A DNA stretch of 52,245 nucleotides from Candidatus Amesbacteria bacterium RIFCSPLOWO2_01_FULL_49_25 (GTDB lineage: Bacteria; Patescibacteriota; Microgenomatia; CAZETR01; Amesbacteraceae): positions 1 to 52,245 of the forward strand of contig MEXP01000001.1 of NCBI GenBank assembly GCA_001773725.1. Direction: 5' to 3'. Position numbers and translations under genes: made by a program. Under the pieces are notes generated by a model. It saw only the letters and a program-made list of their open reading frames with translations. It was not told the DNA's origin and did no database searches. This document shows, piece by piece, positions 39,392 to 48,341 of the stretch. The first letter of the stretch is position 1. Each line of letters opens with the position of its first letter.

Positions 39392-41737
39392 CTAAAGTTT
39401 GCTCCTCGTCGCGATTTCACTCTCCACCAGCCGTATGTCCTTCCCGTATTTCAGTCGCGACAGCTGTTTTATAGCATCAGCCAGTTTTTGATTCCGCAAG
39501 GTTCTCTCCGTCACCACGTCCTTAGTCACGTCCATTGTAAATGGCGTCACTGGCTCGTTCCTTACGATAGTTTTAACAAACACATTAAACCTCTCGATGT
39601 TCAAAAGGTCCGACTCATTAAAAGTCGGCGTGTACTCATGCTGCAGGTAACTGGCATCTGCCACCCCCGTCCGGAAAGAAATCAAAGTACCCACGTTGCC
39701 AAACACCGCGTTTTTTACCTCGTCCTCCATTTGCGACGTAAATTGGTTGGCCACGGTCAGATTCAATTTATACTTACGTGCCTCAGACAAAATCGTGGCA
39801 AAATCCGGTGTGGCAAAGTTTTGAAACTCATCCACATACAGATAAAACGGCCGTCGCTCCTTCTCGGGTATATCCGCCCGGCTCATGGCCGCCGCCAGAA
39901 GCCGCGGCACCATCACCAGTCCCAGGAAATTAGAGTTCTCCTCCCCCAGCTTTCCTTTGGACAAATTCACAATCAAAATCTTCCCCTCGTCCATTACTTT
40001 TCTAAAATCAAACGCCGATTGCGACTGCCCGATAATATTCCTGATAGTTTTGTTGGTAATAAACCGCCCGAATTTAGACACGATGTAATCCAGCACTTCG
40101 GACTTGTGAAACTCGCTCGTCTGGGCAATCTGATCCGTCCAGTACCGCCGCACCAGCGGGTCCTTCACCCGCGGCAGCAGTTCCTGCACAAATTCCGGCC
40201 TCTGTAGTGTCTGTACCACCTCGATAAAAGTTCCCCCGGGCACCGCGTCCATCACCGTCAGCATGGCATTTCGAATCGCATGTTCAAATCTCGGCCCGAT
40301 AATCCCGGTCTTATGCGGATCATACAGCTTATACATCATCCCGATCACCGCATTAGTCGCCATATGCCTCTCCTGGTCAGACCGGGCTTCGATCAAATTC
40401 ATCCCCATCGGCCGCTCTTCGTCAGAAGGCTCAAAAAAGATCACATCCTCCGCCCGGCTGGGAGGAATATAACCCAGCAAATCTTCAGCCAAATCGTGCG
40501 GATCGATCACGCACACCCCTCTCCCCGCCTGGATATCTTGAAGAATCATGGTTTTCAAAAATTCCGTTTTTCCCGTTCCCGTCCGCCCGATGATATACAT
40601 ATGCCGCTCCCTATCAGACTCACCGATATACACCGGCCGGGTAGTTCCTCTAAACACCGACTTTCCCAAGTAAAGTCCTTCTGTAGCAATTTGCTGGGGC
40701 GCCGGCGCCCGCTTGGCATTCAACCAGAATATATGCGGCGTCTCCACCGTCTTGTTGGGAAAATGATAAATAGTCGCCAGCTCCTCACTGTTCAAAATCG
40801 TCCAGTTTCCCCACCACACTGCCGGCTGGTACCGGTAAATAAAGTCCATCATAAAATGTCCCCTCAATCGAATCTTTTTACCCTTAAGCCCGTTCAAATC
40901 ACCATTAAACTGTTCAAATGTCGCCCGAATATTGGCCATATGCGCCTTGGCCGAAGCACCATCGCCGGAACACACCACAATCCGAATTGTGGTCATAAAC
41001 CCGTTTTTAGACACTTTGTTGTCCACCGCCTCCAAAGTCTTCGCGTCCACTTTGTAGCTCGCTTTCTCCGGGTCCGCCTCAGATTTTTTAGTTTTGCCTA
41101 TCCACATTCTGCCCTTCTTTTTCCAAGCAGCCTCTGCTGGGGAAATCAATATCTGCAAATGCACTCCTTCCCCGTCTCCCATCTTGCCCATCGCCGAGGT
41201 CACCGCCGCCAGCGGGTCTACCGCCAGGTTTTTATACACCTGCAACGGATAGTGTGCCGAGTTGCGCAAAGCCAGCCACGAGAACTCCACTCTGCCTTCT
41301 TTGGTAAAAATGTTTGGCTCCTCCACCACCCTAATTTCCGCCCCCGGATAGCTTCCGTGAATTTGCTTCTCCACCAAATCTCGCAGTTTCTCAGGCAGAA
41401 CAATGCAAAACCGGATATCCTCCTTCCGACCCACTATCTCCAAAGATATATGCGGCTGGACCTGCAAAAAAGTCAGCCACCCGAAAGGTCCTTTTGGTCC
41501 CTTCTTAATCGAATACAAGCTGGCGATCACCTGTTCCATCGCGTCTATCTTTATCTCGTTGTCCCGCGGCACTGCAATCTGCAGGCACACCGTCTGCAGG
41601 CTCTGCTCTTCCCGATCTTTATGCCGGTACCAAATCACCAGCAAATACCCGGTCAAAACCATCACAAACACCAGTATCCCTAGTACCACCATCAAGCCAA
41701 CCAGCTGCAGCAATAAAACCATCAGTCCGGATTCCAT
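39392..41737 (-). CDS. TraD/VirD4-like membrane ATPase (HerA/FtsK superfamily)
   Basis: The 781-aa protein has an N-terminal membrane helix pair (about 5-32), a long middle domain, and an ATPase domain with Walker A IIGRTGTGKTEFLKTM and Walker B FYLYVDEFQNFATP, then ARKYKLNLTVANQFTSQM (sensor region). The ATPase resembles coupling proteins of type IV secretion (VirD4/TraG/TraD), a family common in CPR genomes. It could pump DNA or proteins across the membrane. The partner gene downstream on the transcript would be 3' of it; upstream is a coiled-coil protein. Confidence 0.88.
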   Translation of the reverse strand: MESGLMVLLLQLVGLMVVLGILVFVMVLTGYLLVIWYRHKDREEQSLQTVCLQIAVPRDNEIKIDAMEQVIASLYSIKKGPKGPFGWLTFLQVQPHISLEIVGRKEDIRFCIVLPEKLRDLVEKQIHGSYPGAEIRVVEEPNIFTKEGRVEFSWLALRNSAHYPLQVYKNLAVDPLAAVTSAMGKMGDGEGVHLQILISPAEAAWKKKGRMWIGKTKKSEADPEKASYKVDAKTLEAVDNKVSKNGFMTTIRIVVCSGDGASAKAHMANIRATFEQFNGDLNGLKGKKIRLRGHFMMDFIYRYQPAVWWGNWTILNSEELATIYHFPNKTVETPHIFWLNAKRAPAPQQIATEGLYLGKSVFRGTTRPVYIGESDRERHMYIIGRTGTGKTEFLKTMILQDIQAGRGVCVIDPHDLAEDLLGYIPPSRAEDVIFFEPSDEERPMGMNLIEARSDQERHMATNAVIGMMYKLYDPHKTGIIGPRFEHAIRNAMLTVMDAVPGGTFIEVVQTLQRPEFVQELLPRVKDPLVRRYWTDQIAQTSEFHKSEVLDYIVSKFGRFITNKTIRNIIGQSQSAFDFRKVMDEGKILIVNLSKGKLGEENSNFLGLVMVPRLLAAAMSRADIPEKERRPFYLYVDEFQNFATPDFATILSEARKYKLNLTVANQFTSQMEDEVKNAVFGNVGTLISFRTGVADASYLQHEYTPTFNESDLLNIERFNVFVKTIVRNEPVTPFTMDVTKDVVTERTLRNQKLADAIKQLSRLKYGKDIRLVESEIATRSKL

Positions 41738-41746
41738 ATTTATAAT

Positions 41747-42253
41747 TTAGCGCTTGGTACCCAACATTTCTAACTGTCGTTTGCACCACCTCGCCAGCCA
41801 GGCAATCGCCTCCCACACCTTATGGTGCAATCCTTCCTCTATTTCCTCCGTAGTCAATGGCAAAGTCACCTTAACAGTCTGCGGCGCCGCCGGTTTCAAG
41901 AGTACTTGCTGTGTGTAGTCGTCCATCACCGGCCCGGCCAGTTCCACCTCCTTCTCCACCCTTTGCATGTACCCCTCTATCTCCTTCCCCACCTCGGGGG
42001 TAGTGGGGATCTCCACCATCTCTCCCGGCTTTTGTACCTCCCGTGGCTTCAATTTTTCTTTCGCAAACATATCTAGCCTCTCCTTAAAAGACCCTCCCGC
42101 GTTATACGCCGCCTGGAAATCCCGTCTCCTTTCCTCAAATTCCTCGACCACGTTGGCCAAACTATCCTCCTGAACCGGATTTTTGGTCAGTTCATCCAAG
42201 TCAGCCGCTGCCTTTTGACCCGGCGTCTGACCTGTGACTTGTACATCATCCAT
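41747..42253 (-). CDS. Coiled-coil-like protein upstream of the TraD-like ATPase
   Basis: The 168-aa protein (MDDVQVTGQTPGQKAAADLDELTKNPVQEDSLANVVEEFEERRRDF) is acidic, with no membrane helix. A conserved-looking C-terminal helix WEAIAWLARWCKRQLEMLGTKR ends it. Only nine bases separate it from the ATPase, so the two probably work together, perhaps as a cytoplasmic partner. No family is recognised. Confidence 0.75.
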   Translation of the reverse strand: MDDVQVTGQTPGQKAAADLDELTKNPVQEDSLANVVEEFEERRRDFQAAYNAGGSFKERLDMFAKEKLKPREVQKPGEMVEIPTTPEVGKEIEGYMQRVEKEVELAGPVMDDYTQQVLLKPAAPQTVKVTLPLTTEEIEEGLHHKVWEAIAWLARWCKRQLEMLGTKR

Positions 42254-42276
42254 ATCTCCATCTTACCAGACCTCTC

Positions 42277-42780
42277 CTACCCCCTCCATACCTCCTCTTC
42301 CCCGTCTTTTTTAAAGTTAACCCACCTGGCCATCACAAACAGTGCGTCTGACAACCGATTCATATACTTCAAAATATTTTGGTTAACCATATTACCATTT
42401 GTTACAGAAAGATTCACGATTTCACGCTCTGCCCTTCGGCAGACGGCCCTCACCACCTGCAGCTCCCCCACCGGGTAAATAAAATTCGAGAGCTTCGGCA
42501 GTTCACCGCTCAACTTATCAATAAGTTTTTCCAATCGCCTAATTTCTGAATAACTTAATTTCTTCCCCGACCCCGCCAACCCCGACGCAATGACAAACAA
42601 ATCTGTCTGAATTCTCTTCAATTCAGCTTCTAGTGGAGTTTTATATCGGCACATTCCCACCCAACTATTCAGCTCGTCAATACTCCCTATGGCCTTCGCC
42701 AACTGATCCGACTTTTGCATCCTCCCCCTCATCGTCCCCGTCATCCCCCCATCCCCAGTTTTTGTATATATTTTCATCAT
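42277..42780 (-). CDS. Cob(I)alamin adenosyltransferase, PduO type
   Basis: The 167-aa protein begins MMKIYTKTGDGGMTGTMRG, the ATP-site motif of PduO-type enzymes, and has GSIDELNSWVG, LQVVRAVCRRAERE and NRLSDALFVMARW. It converts cob(I)alamin with ATP into adenosylcobalamin. It is downstream of the B12-dependent reductase nrdJ on the same strand and gives it its cofactor. No B12 synthesis genes are seen, so cobalamin is probably taken up. Confidence 0.95.
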   Translation of the reverse strand: MMKIYTKTGDGGMTGTMRGRMQKSDQLAKAIGSIDELNSWVGMCRYKTPLEAELKRIQTDLFVIASGLAGSGKKLSYSEIRRLEKLIDKLSGELPKLSNFIYPVGELQVVRAVCRRAEREIVNLSVTNGNMVNQNILKYMNRLSDALFVMARWVNFKKDGEEEVWRG

Positions 42781-42841
42781 TAGTTTTTATACAGCAACCC
42801 AAACTTCACTATCTTCACAAACAGCAATCTTAATAGTCCCA

Positions 42842-43264
42842 TTATCCTCTACTATCACTCGCCCGCTCTAACTTCCCCAAAATCTCTTTTAAATAAACAT
42901 CCGCATCCTTCAATATTTTTAGCTCCTTCGGGCTAAACCATCCAAACCCCTCGTTTTCTTCTTTGTCCAACTTTACTTTCCCCCTCGCCCTGGCAACATA
43001 AGTCAGCCTCACCACATGCTTACCAGCAACCCGTAAAATATCCTGTGCCGCAACTAATCTTGGTTCCCCATTTATCTCTAACCCCGTCTCCTCCTTTACT
43101 TCTCTCCGCAAATTACTAATCAAAGACTCTCCCACAATTATTCTTCCCCCCACAATATCCCAGCTTCCCGATACATCTGGATATTTCTTCCTAGATCTTT
43201 TTACCAATAAATATTTCCCATCACTTCTCTTCAACAACACCTTCACCCCTACCTGCAACTCCAT
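42842..43264 (-). CDS. NUDIX hydrolase
   Basis: From the ATG at 43264 (MELQVGVKVLLKRSDGKYLLVKRSRKK) the protein is 140 aa. The NUDIX box is GGRIIVGESLISNLRREVKEETGLEI, matching Gx5Ex7REUxEExGU. It hydrolyses a nucleoside diphosphate linked to some group X. It could clean or regulate nucleotide pools next to the reductase, which is only suggested by position. Confidence 0.92.
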   Translation of the reverse strand: MELQVGVKVLLKRSDGKYLLVKRSRKKYPDVSGSWDIVGGRIIVGESLISNLRREVKEETGLEINGEPRLVAAQDILRVAGKHVVRLTYVARARGKVKLDKEENEGFGWFSPKELKILKDADVYLKEILGKLERASDSRG

Positions 43265-43297
43265 CCCCAGATTGTACATCAAAAACCACCCCCAAGG

Positions 43298-43849
43298 TTA
43301 TCTCTTTACCTGTCTCCCAAAAGTTAGCACAGAAAACTGGCTCAAATCTATACCTTTCAGTGAATAGACATCGTTAACCGAGCCAATCAATTTCTTTTTG
43401 GGATCTAAACTCAACCATTCAATCGCGCTCTCCAAATCCCCATGACTCGATGCTTCAATTTCCAAATACGATCCGATCAGTGGATATGTATCAATATCAA
43501 ATTCCACTCCGTTTAACTTGTATCTTTCTCTCTTGTTCTCCATATAGTAACTTTGTACAAATCCCAACTTTCCAAATAGTTCAGCTGCCCCGTCAAAATC
43601 ACTTACTTCCACCTCCACCTCCTCTATCTTTTTACCCGGCTCCAATTTTTTATAAGCCATCGTTACTCTATCTCCTTCATCTCGCAACCTGATCCATTGA
43701 TTGCTCTTATCAAATCTCAAATCCGGATAGTCAAAAAACATTTTCCTATACAAAATATCAAGCACTCTCTTACCACCCAGTCTGGTCAATTTCCTCCTGA
43801 CCTCATCTGGATCAATATCCACAAACTTGACCTCAATTTCTTCAGCCAT
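43298..43849 (-). CDS. CYTH-domain protein (CyaB/thiamine triphosphatase-like)
   Basis: The 183-aa protein begins MAEEIEVKFVDIDPDEVRRKL with the ExExK motif of CYTH enzymes, and has WIRLRDEGDRVTMAYKK and VEFDIDTYPLIGSYLEIEAS, the basic and acidic strands of the tunnel fold. Substrates in this family are triphosphates, such as inorganic triphosphate, ThTP or ATP (adenylate cyclase class IV). Which one applies is not visible. It lies in the nrdR-nrdJ gene run. Confidence 0.9.
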   Translation of the reverse strand: MAEEIEVKFVDIDPDEVRRKLTRLGGKRVLDILYRKMFFDYPDLRFDKSNQWIRLRDEGDRVTMAYKKLEPGKKIEEVEVEVSDFDGAAELFGKLGFVQSYYMENKRERYKLNGVEFDIDTYPLIGSYLEIEASSHGDLESAIEWLSLDPKKKLIGSVNDVYSLKGIDLSQFSVLTFGRQVKR

Positions 43850-43853
43850 CCTA

Positions 43854-44123
43854 TCATTTTACATAACTAAACCTCTTCACCCTCTTCCCCTCCACTTCCA
43901 CTTTAGCCATAAAATCTTTCAAAGTCCTCACCCACAAAATTCCCTTCCCATAAAGAGCTCTGTATCCCACACAAACTTCTTCAAAATTTTCCAAAACCCC
44001 CACAAACTCCACCACATAATATTTATCGGGGTGTTTGTAGTGGACATACAACTCTCCCACTTTCACTTTCCCCAAAGCGTTGCTGACTTCTTTTTGTAAC
44101 TCTTCTTGAGTCTTATGTTTCAT
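43854..44123 (-). CDS. DUF1653 protein
   Basis: With the ATG at 44123 (MKHKTQEELQKEVSNALGKVKVG) the protein is 89 aa. VGELYVHYKHPDKYYVVEFVGVLENFEEVCVGYRALY and the WVRTLKDF segment are the DUF1653 fold, a small SH3-like family of unknown role. The start is two bases after the nrdJ stop, so it is co-transcribed. Confidence 0.85.
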   Translation of the reverse strand: MKHKTQEELQKEVSNALGKVKVGELYVHYKHPDKYYVVEFVGVLENFEEVCVGYRALYGKGILWVRTLKDFMAKVEVEGKRVKRFSYVK

Positions 44124-44125
44124 GT

Positions 44126-46498
44126 TCAACACTCCGAGTATCCACACGAGTAACACTTCTTGCATCCCTCTTCAAAGGTCAACGTTCCTTCCCCACAGCT
44201 AGGGCAAATATCAGCCTTCTTTGCCAAAAAAAGCGGGGCCTGCCCATATCCATTCCCTCCCACTTTAACGGGAAGCGGCATCGCCATCTGCACCACCGAC
44301 CCATTTTCGTCCTTTCCCTCTACTTGGTAACTCACCATCCCCATATGTAGCATCAGCGCTTTCGCCACCGCATCCGGCAAACTCCTGATTTTATTTGGCC
44401 CAAATCCCACCGATCTCCCCCCGCCTATCCCCGACAACTGATCAATCAACATCTCCACTCTTTCTTTTCCGCCGACCCGTCCATCCAACTTCAGAAATTT
44501 AGACACGAGCCGTCCCAGTGCCTCCGCCATTCCCGTCAATTCCGAGCCGGCTTTGCCAATCACCACGAACACCTCAAACGGATTACCATCGGAATCGTGA
44601 TTCACGGTAATAAAGGCACTCCCCATCGGCGTCTCTATTCTATAAGTCGCTCCATTTACTCGCATCGGTCGGCGTCTCACTGTCTGCTCTGCCGCCTCAT
44701 CCGCCATCGGCTTGACCTCAGAAACTCGCCCGCTTTTGTCCGGCTTATATCCACACGTTACACATACCTGCTCTCCGTCCTTCATAAATAAGATTGCGTT
44801 ACAATTCGGGCATTTTTCCCTCGACACATCTTTGGCATCCATAACCTGTACCTGACGGCTACCATCCCGGTACACTGTAATACTCTTACACCCCGTCTCA
44901 TAAGCCATCCAGTAAGCTTTATCCACATCTTCCACCGTCGCGCTATTTGCCAAATTAACCGTCTTGGACACCGCATTATCAGTGTATTTTTGGAAAGCCG
45001 CTTGGTGTTTGACATGCCACTCCCAATCAATCTCCATCGCCGTTTTAAATAGCCGCTTCACGTCACTTGGCACGTCCAAATTTTGCACCGATCCTTCCTT
45101 CGCAATCCTCTCTACCATCTCCTCACTGTAAAAACCTCGTTTCTTGGCTATATCCTCGAATATCCAATGCAACCCCCGGAAAGACCCTACATACGTATTC
45201 TTCATCGTCACAATACCAAACACCGGCTCAATCCCCGACGAGCAACCGGCCAGCAAGCTAATAGATCCGGTAGGTGCAATCGACGTCAAGGTTGTATTTT
45301 TCCGCTTACCACCCCCCAACCGGCGCGACTCATCATTCGCGGCATCATTAATAAACTTCATCACTTTCTCTCCCAACTCAACGGCATCGCCTGAGTCATA
45401 AGGAATATTCAATAAAATTAGCATATCCGCCCATCCCATCACTCCCAGGCCAATGTTTTTAAACTTGCGGGTCCGCTCCTGGATTTTAGCCACAGGCCAA
45501 AACGCCGCGCTCACCGACCCGTCCAAAAACCGCACTCCCGTCCGGGTAACCTCCTCCAACCCTTTCCAGTCCACCTGACCATCCATCGCAAACCTGGATA
45601 AATCTATCGAGCCCAAGTTACAAGATACATATGGCGGCAGCATCTGTTCACCGCACGGATTACACGCCTCGATGGGCTCAGGGTAGCAATTGTTGCGATT
45701 CACGGTATCAATAAATATCACTCCTGGGTCGCCATTATGCCAAGCGTGCTGCACAATATACTCCCACAAATCCCGAGCCTTGATCGTCTTGTACACCTTC
45801 CCTTTAAACTGCAGATCCCAATCCCGGTTGTTTTTAACCGCTTCCATAAACCGATCCGTAACTGCCACTGAAATATTAAAAGTCCAGTAAGCCCCCTCTT
45901 TATCCTTACACTGAATAAACTCCATGATATTGGGATGATCACAGTTCAAAATGCCCATTTGGGCCGCATGCTTCTTCCCCGCTCTGTGTACTACCTCCAT
46001 CGCATTGTGATACAACCCCATAAACGATACCGGACCACTCGCCTCCCCCCCACTGGTGCTAATAACTTCTCCTTTCGGCCGAAGATGACTAAAGTTATAA
46101 CCCGTCCCTCCGCCATACTTCTGCACTTGGCAAGCGTCAGTCAAAGTTCCCATTATTCCCATCAGACTATCGTCCACCGGAAACACAAAGCAACTGGATG
46201 CAAACGGATAGGGAGTCCCCATATAAGCCATTCGGGATGGGAAAAACTTTCCCGAATAAACAGCTTCAAAAAATTCCCGCGTCCTGCCAGTCTTCCTCCC
46301 CGCGTGCCTGGCCACCCGCATCACCACATCATCCCACGTCTTCTCGTTATTCTGCAGATATCGCTTTGCCAGCAAATTCCGGCTAATCTCCGGACGAGCA
46401 ACATTCACAGTTTTCAAACGCCCATTTGTCACATGTCCATTACCTTTCTTTGGACTTCCCCTGGCTCTGGTTACTGTTTTTAATTGTAATTCAGGCAT
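44126..46498 (-). CDS. nrdJ: Vitamin B12-dependent (class II) ribonucleotide reductase
   Basis: The 790-aa protein has ACQVQKYGGGTGYNFSHLRP, MGILNCDHPNIMEF, the active-site EACNPCGEQMLPPYVSCNLGSIDL, and APTGSISLLAGCSSGIEPVF, all as in NrdJ. The C-terminus has cysteine pairs CPSCGEGTLTFEEGCKKCYSCGYSEC, the redox or zinc tail. It makes deoxynucleotides with adenosylcobalamin and needs no oxygen. The start overlaps the nrdR stop (TAATG), so the two are coupled. It is the only reductase in the window. Confidence 0.97.
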   Translation of the reverse strand: MPELQLKTVTRARGSPKKGNGHVTNGRLKTVNVARPEISRNLLAKRYLQNNEKTWDDVVMRVARHAGRKTGRTREFFEAVYSGKFFPSRMAYMGTPYPFASSCFVFPVDDSLMGIMGTLTDACQVQKYGGGTGYNFSHLRPKGEVISTSGGEASGPVSFMGLYHNAMEVVHRAGKKHAAQMGILNCDHPNIMEFIQCKDKEGAYWTFNISVAVTDRFMEAVKNNRDWDLQFKGKVYKTIKARDLWEYIVQHAWHNGDPGVIFIDTVNRNNCYPEPIEACNPCGEQMLPPYVSCNLGSIDLSRFAMDGQVDWKGLEEVTRTGVRFLDGSVSAAFWPVAKIQERTRKFKNIGLGVMGWADMLILLNIPYDSGDAVELGEKVMKFINDAANDESRRLGGGKRKNTTLTSIAPTGSISLLAGCSSGIEPVFGIVTMKNTYVGSFRGLHWIFEDIAKKRGFYSEEMVERIAKEGSVQNLDVPSDVKRLFKTAMEIDWEWHVKHQAAFQKYTDNAVSKTVNLANSATVEDVDKAYWMAYETGCKSITVYRDGSRQVQVMDAKDVSREKCPNCNAILFMKDGEQVCVTCGYKPDKSGRVSEVKPMADEAAEQTVRRRPMRVNGATYRIETPMGSAFITVNHDSDGNPFEVFVVIGKAGSELTGMAEALGRLVSKFLKLDGRVGGKERVEMLIDQLSGIGGGRSVGFGPNKIRSLPDAVAKALMLHMGMVSYQVEGKDENGSVVQMAMPLPVKVGGNGYGQAPLFLAKKADICPSCGEGTLTFEEGCKKCYSCGYSEC

Positions 46499-46944
46499 TA
46501 TGAAATTTTCTCAAATAACTTTTCAAACTCAGTTAAATCGGTCAGTTCAAAGTACACACTGGCAAATCTGATCCAGGCAACTTTGTCTATATTTTTCAAT
46601 CTTTTAAGGACCATCTTGCCAATTGCTTTGGATGATATCTCCGTGGCCTCCTTGCGCCGCACTTCCCGTTCGACCTCGTCCGCCAATTGGCGGATTTGGT
46701 CCACAGACACCGGCCGTTTGTCAAAAGATTTGATCACTCCTCTTACAATCTTTTCTCGATCAAATGCCTCCCGGCCTCCGTCGCGCTTGATGACAAAAAC
46801 AGTCGGTCCCTCCACCCGTTCCCATGTGGTAAACCGCTTCTGGCACTTTTGGCATTCCCGCCTCCGGCGTAAACTCTGTCCGTCTTCGGCCGCCCGCGAC
46901 TCCAATACCGAAGTTTCAGGATGTGCACAAAACGGACACCACAT
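46498..46944 (-). CDS. nrdR: Transcriptional repressor NrdR
   Basis: The 148-aa protein begins MWCPFCAHPETSVLESRAAEDGQSLRRRRECQKCQKRFTTWERVE, the NrdR zinc ribbon, followed by an ATP-cone domain (VFVIKRDGGREAFDREKIVRGVIKSFDKRPV). It senses ATP and dATP and represses reductase genes. Two sites that match the NrdR box lie at 46956-47003 just upstream, so it likely controls its own operon with nrdJ. Confidence 0.97.
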   Translation of the reverse strand: MWCPFCAHPETSVLESRAAEDGQSLRRRRECQKCQKRFTTWERVEGPTVFVIKRDGGREAFDREKIVRGVIKSFDKRPVSVDQIRQLADEVEREVRRKEATEISSKAIGKMVLKRLKNIDKVAWIRFASVYFELTDLTEFEKLFEKIS

Positions 46945-46955
46945 AGATTTTCAAT

Positions 46956-47008
46956 CCACTATATTTAGTGGCGACAACTAGCCTATCCCACTAAATAACT
47001 ATCGTCAA
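46956..47008 (-). promoter_or_regulatory. NrdR-controlled promoter with two NrdR boxes
   Basis: Box 1, CCACTATATTTAGTGG (46956-46971), is a near-perfect 16-bp palindrome. Box 2, CCACTAAATAACTATC (46988-47003), starts 32 bases further on, the usual three-turn spacing of NrdR pairs. A -35 TTGACG (47003-47008) and -10 TAGGCT (46980-46985) frame box 2 with a 17-bp spacer. Confidence 0.85.
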
Positions 47009-47033
47009 CTATTAACTAGTACATCAAAAACTA

Positions 47034-47669
47034 TCACTCCAACTCCAACACCACTTGCCCCATCTTCTCATGTAGAGCCGATGTTAATGCTTCAGTGCCG
47101 ACCGCCATATCTTTATTTGCCCCTGCCGATCTGGTCACAATTTCCCCCATCAATTCTTCGTGTTTCCCCGCCGCTTTCTCCAATTGCAAAAGCAAGCTCT
47201 TCACATCCAACCCTTCTTTGTTCAACATAACTGCTCTGTTTACAGCCTGCTCCAAATATTTCTCTCCCTTAGTCGCTGTCACCACTGCCAACTCCCCCTT
47301 TCCTCCTTCCAAAAGCGCCATCGCCGCCCCTATCCGTTTATCCGCCAAAAAAAGTTCCTTCTCAGCCTTTTTCCCTCTATCCCAAGTCATCCACAGTCCA
47401 ATCTTATCCCTCACTGCCTTCAGCTTATACAGTGGACTGTCGGGCAGTAGTCCCGGATATGGCAAATAGTACTCCACTATAGCCGACTCCGACGCGACAT
47501 TTGCATCCTGATGCGGCGATACCGCCAGCGGGTTAACCGCCGACAATACCGATAGCGCCAAAACCACGACTCCCACAGCCAAAGCCGCAGACATGCCCAA
47601 AACCATGTTTCGCGCGCTTCCCCACACCTGCCTCATAAACGATCTTTCAACAGAATTGGCTTCGCTCAT
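47034..47669 (-). CDS. DUF5667-like membrane-anchored protein
   Basis: From the ATG at 47669 (MSEANSVERSFMRQVWGSARNMVLG), which has GGGAGTG upstream, the protein is 211 aa. One membrane helix (about 20-45) is followed by YYLPYPGLLPDSPLYKLKAVRDKIGLWMTWDRGKKAEKEL, the start of the DUF5667 fold, and then a long helical region. It is probably exposed outside the membrane. Its role is unknown. Confidence 0.75.
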   Translation of the reverse strand: MSEANSVERSFMRQVWGSARNMVLGMSAALAVGVVVLALSVLSAVNPLAVSPHQDANVASESAIVEYYLPYPGLLPDSPLYKLKAVRDKIGLWMTWDRGKKAEKELFLADKRIGAAMALLEGGKGELAVVTATKGEKYLEQAVNRAVMLNKEGLDVKSLLLQLEKAAGKHEELMGEIVTRSAGANKDMAVGTEALTSALHEKMGQVVLELE

Positions 47670-47789
47670 TCTTTCACTCCCAAATTTTTTCGGGGCACCT
47701 TTAAGTATGCCACACTCTGTCAACTCCAACAATGCCGCATCACCGGCCCGGCACCCTCTTATCTGTACACGAATATTACCCGAAAATGA

Positions 47790-48272
47790 CTAAGCCAGCC
47801 TGCAACCCCTTAGTGCCTGCTCCATCACTCCCCCCAATTCATCTATTAACCGAGAGGCCTGCCCCAGCGAAATAAACTGATGATGATCCGGAAAAAAATG
47901 GAATATTTGATTTCTGGCCTTCTTCCACACCCCCCACAAGGTCAATGGCAGATCCTCACTCCCGCAATAATCCACCAACTTTCCATACACCCACCCCGAT
48001 CTATACCGCTTTGGTAAATTTGGATTCAGAGCCCGCCCAATTCTAAAGTGCTCGCCAAAATATTGTTGTCTGCTAATCAACTTCAAATCCAAAAACAGCT
48101 TTTTCAAAAACCCCTCATACGCCTTGGCCATGGGAAATACCACAAATGAGTAGTCATGCCATCCATCCCGACTCCCCCTCTCCCGCTCCAAAAGTAAAAA
48201 GCTTTCCTTCACCAAATCCTGCATCGGCTCCTCCAAATACTTCCACCAGTTCGTCTCCCGATAACTTTCCAC
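47790..48272 (-). CDS. HEPN-like protein with an RNxxxH motif
   Basis: The 160-aa protein starts at GTG 48272 and is all-helical. ARNQIFHFFP fits the R-x4-H motif of HEPN-domain ribonucleases, and AKAYEGFLKKLFLDLKLI resembles the dimer helix of RnlA-like and HEPN proteins. HEPN proteins often act as RNA-cutting toxins or defence effectors. No antitoxin or MNT gene is adjacent. It is divergent from the 903-aa surface protein gene. Confidence 0.65.
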   Translation of the reverse strand: MESYRETNWWKYLEEPMQDLVKESFLLLERERGSRDGWHDYSFVVFPMAKAYEGFLKKLFLDLKLISRQQYFGEHFRIGRALNPNLPKRYRSGWVYGKLVDYCGSEDLPLTLWGVWKKARNQIFHFFPDHHQFISLGQASRLIDELGGVMEQALRGCRLA

Positions 48273-48329
48273 CTCTCAAATATACACTATCTCATGTCTC
48301 CATACTGGACTATAGGATAGAAAGTGTGC

Positions 48330-48335
48330 TAAAAT
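48330..48335 (+). promoter_or_regulatory. -10 box of the 903-aa protein gene, short leader
   Basis: TGCTAAAAT ends six bases before ATG 48342, so the mRNA would begin at or near the start codon. No Shine-Dalgarno is seen. Confidence 0.6.
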
Positions 48336-48341
48336 GCCCCC

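Noticed and set aside
40280-41683. 467-aa + strand ORF
   Set aside because: It lies opposite the TraD-like ATPase, which has clear Walker motifs. The + frame shows no domain and is a codon-bias shadow.
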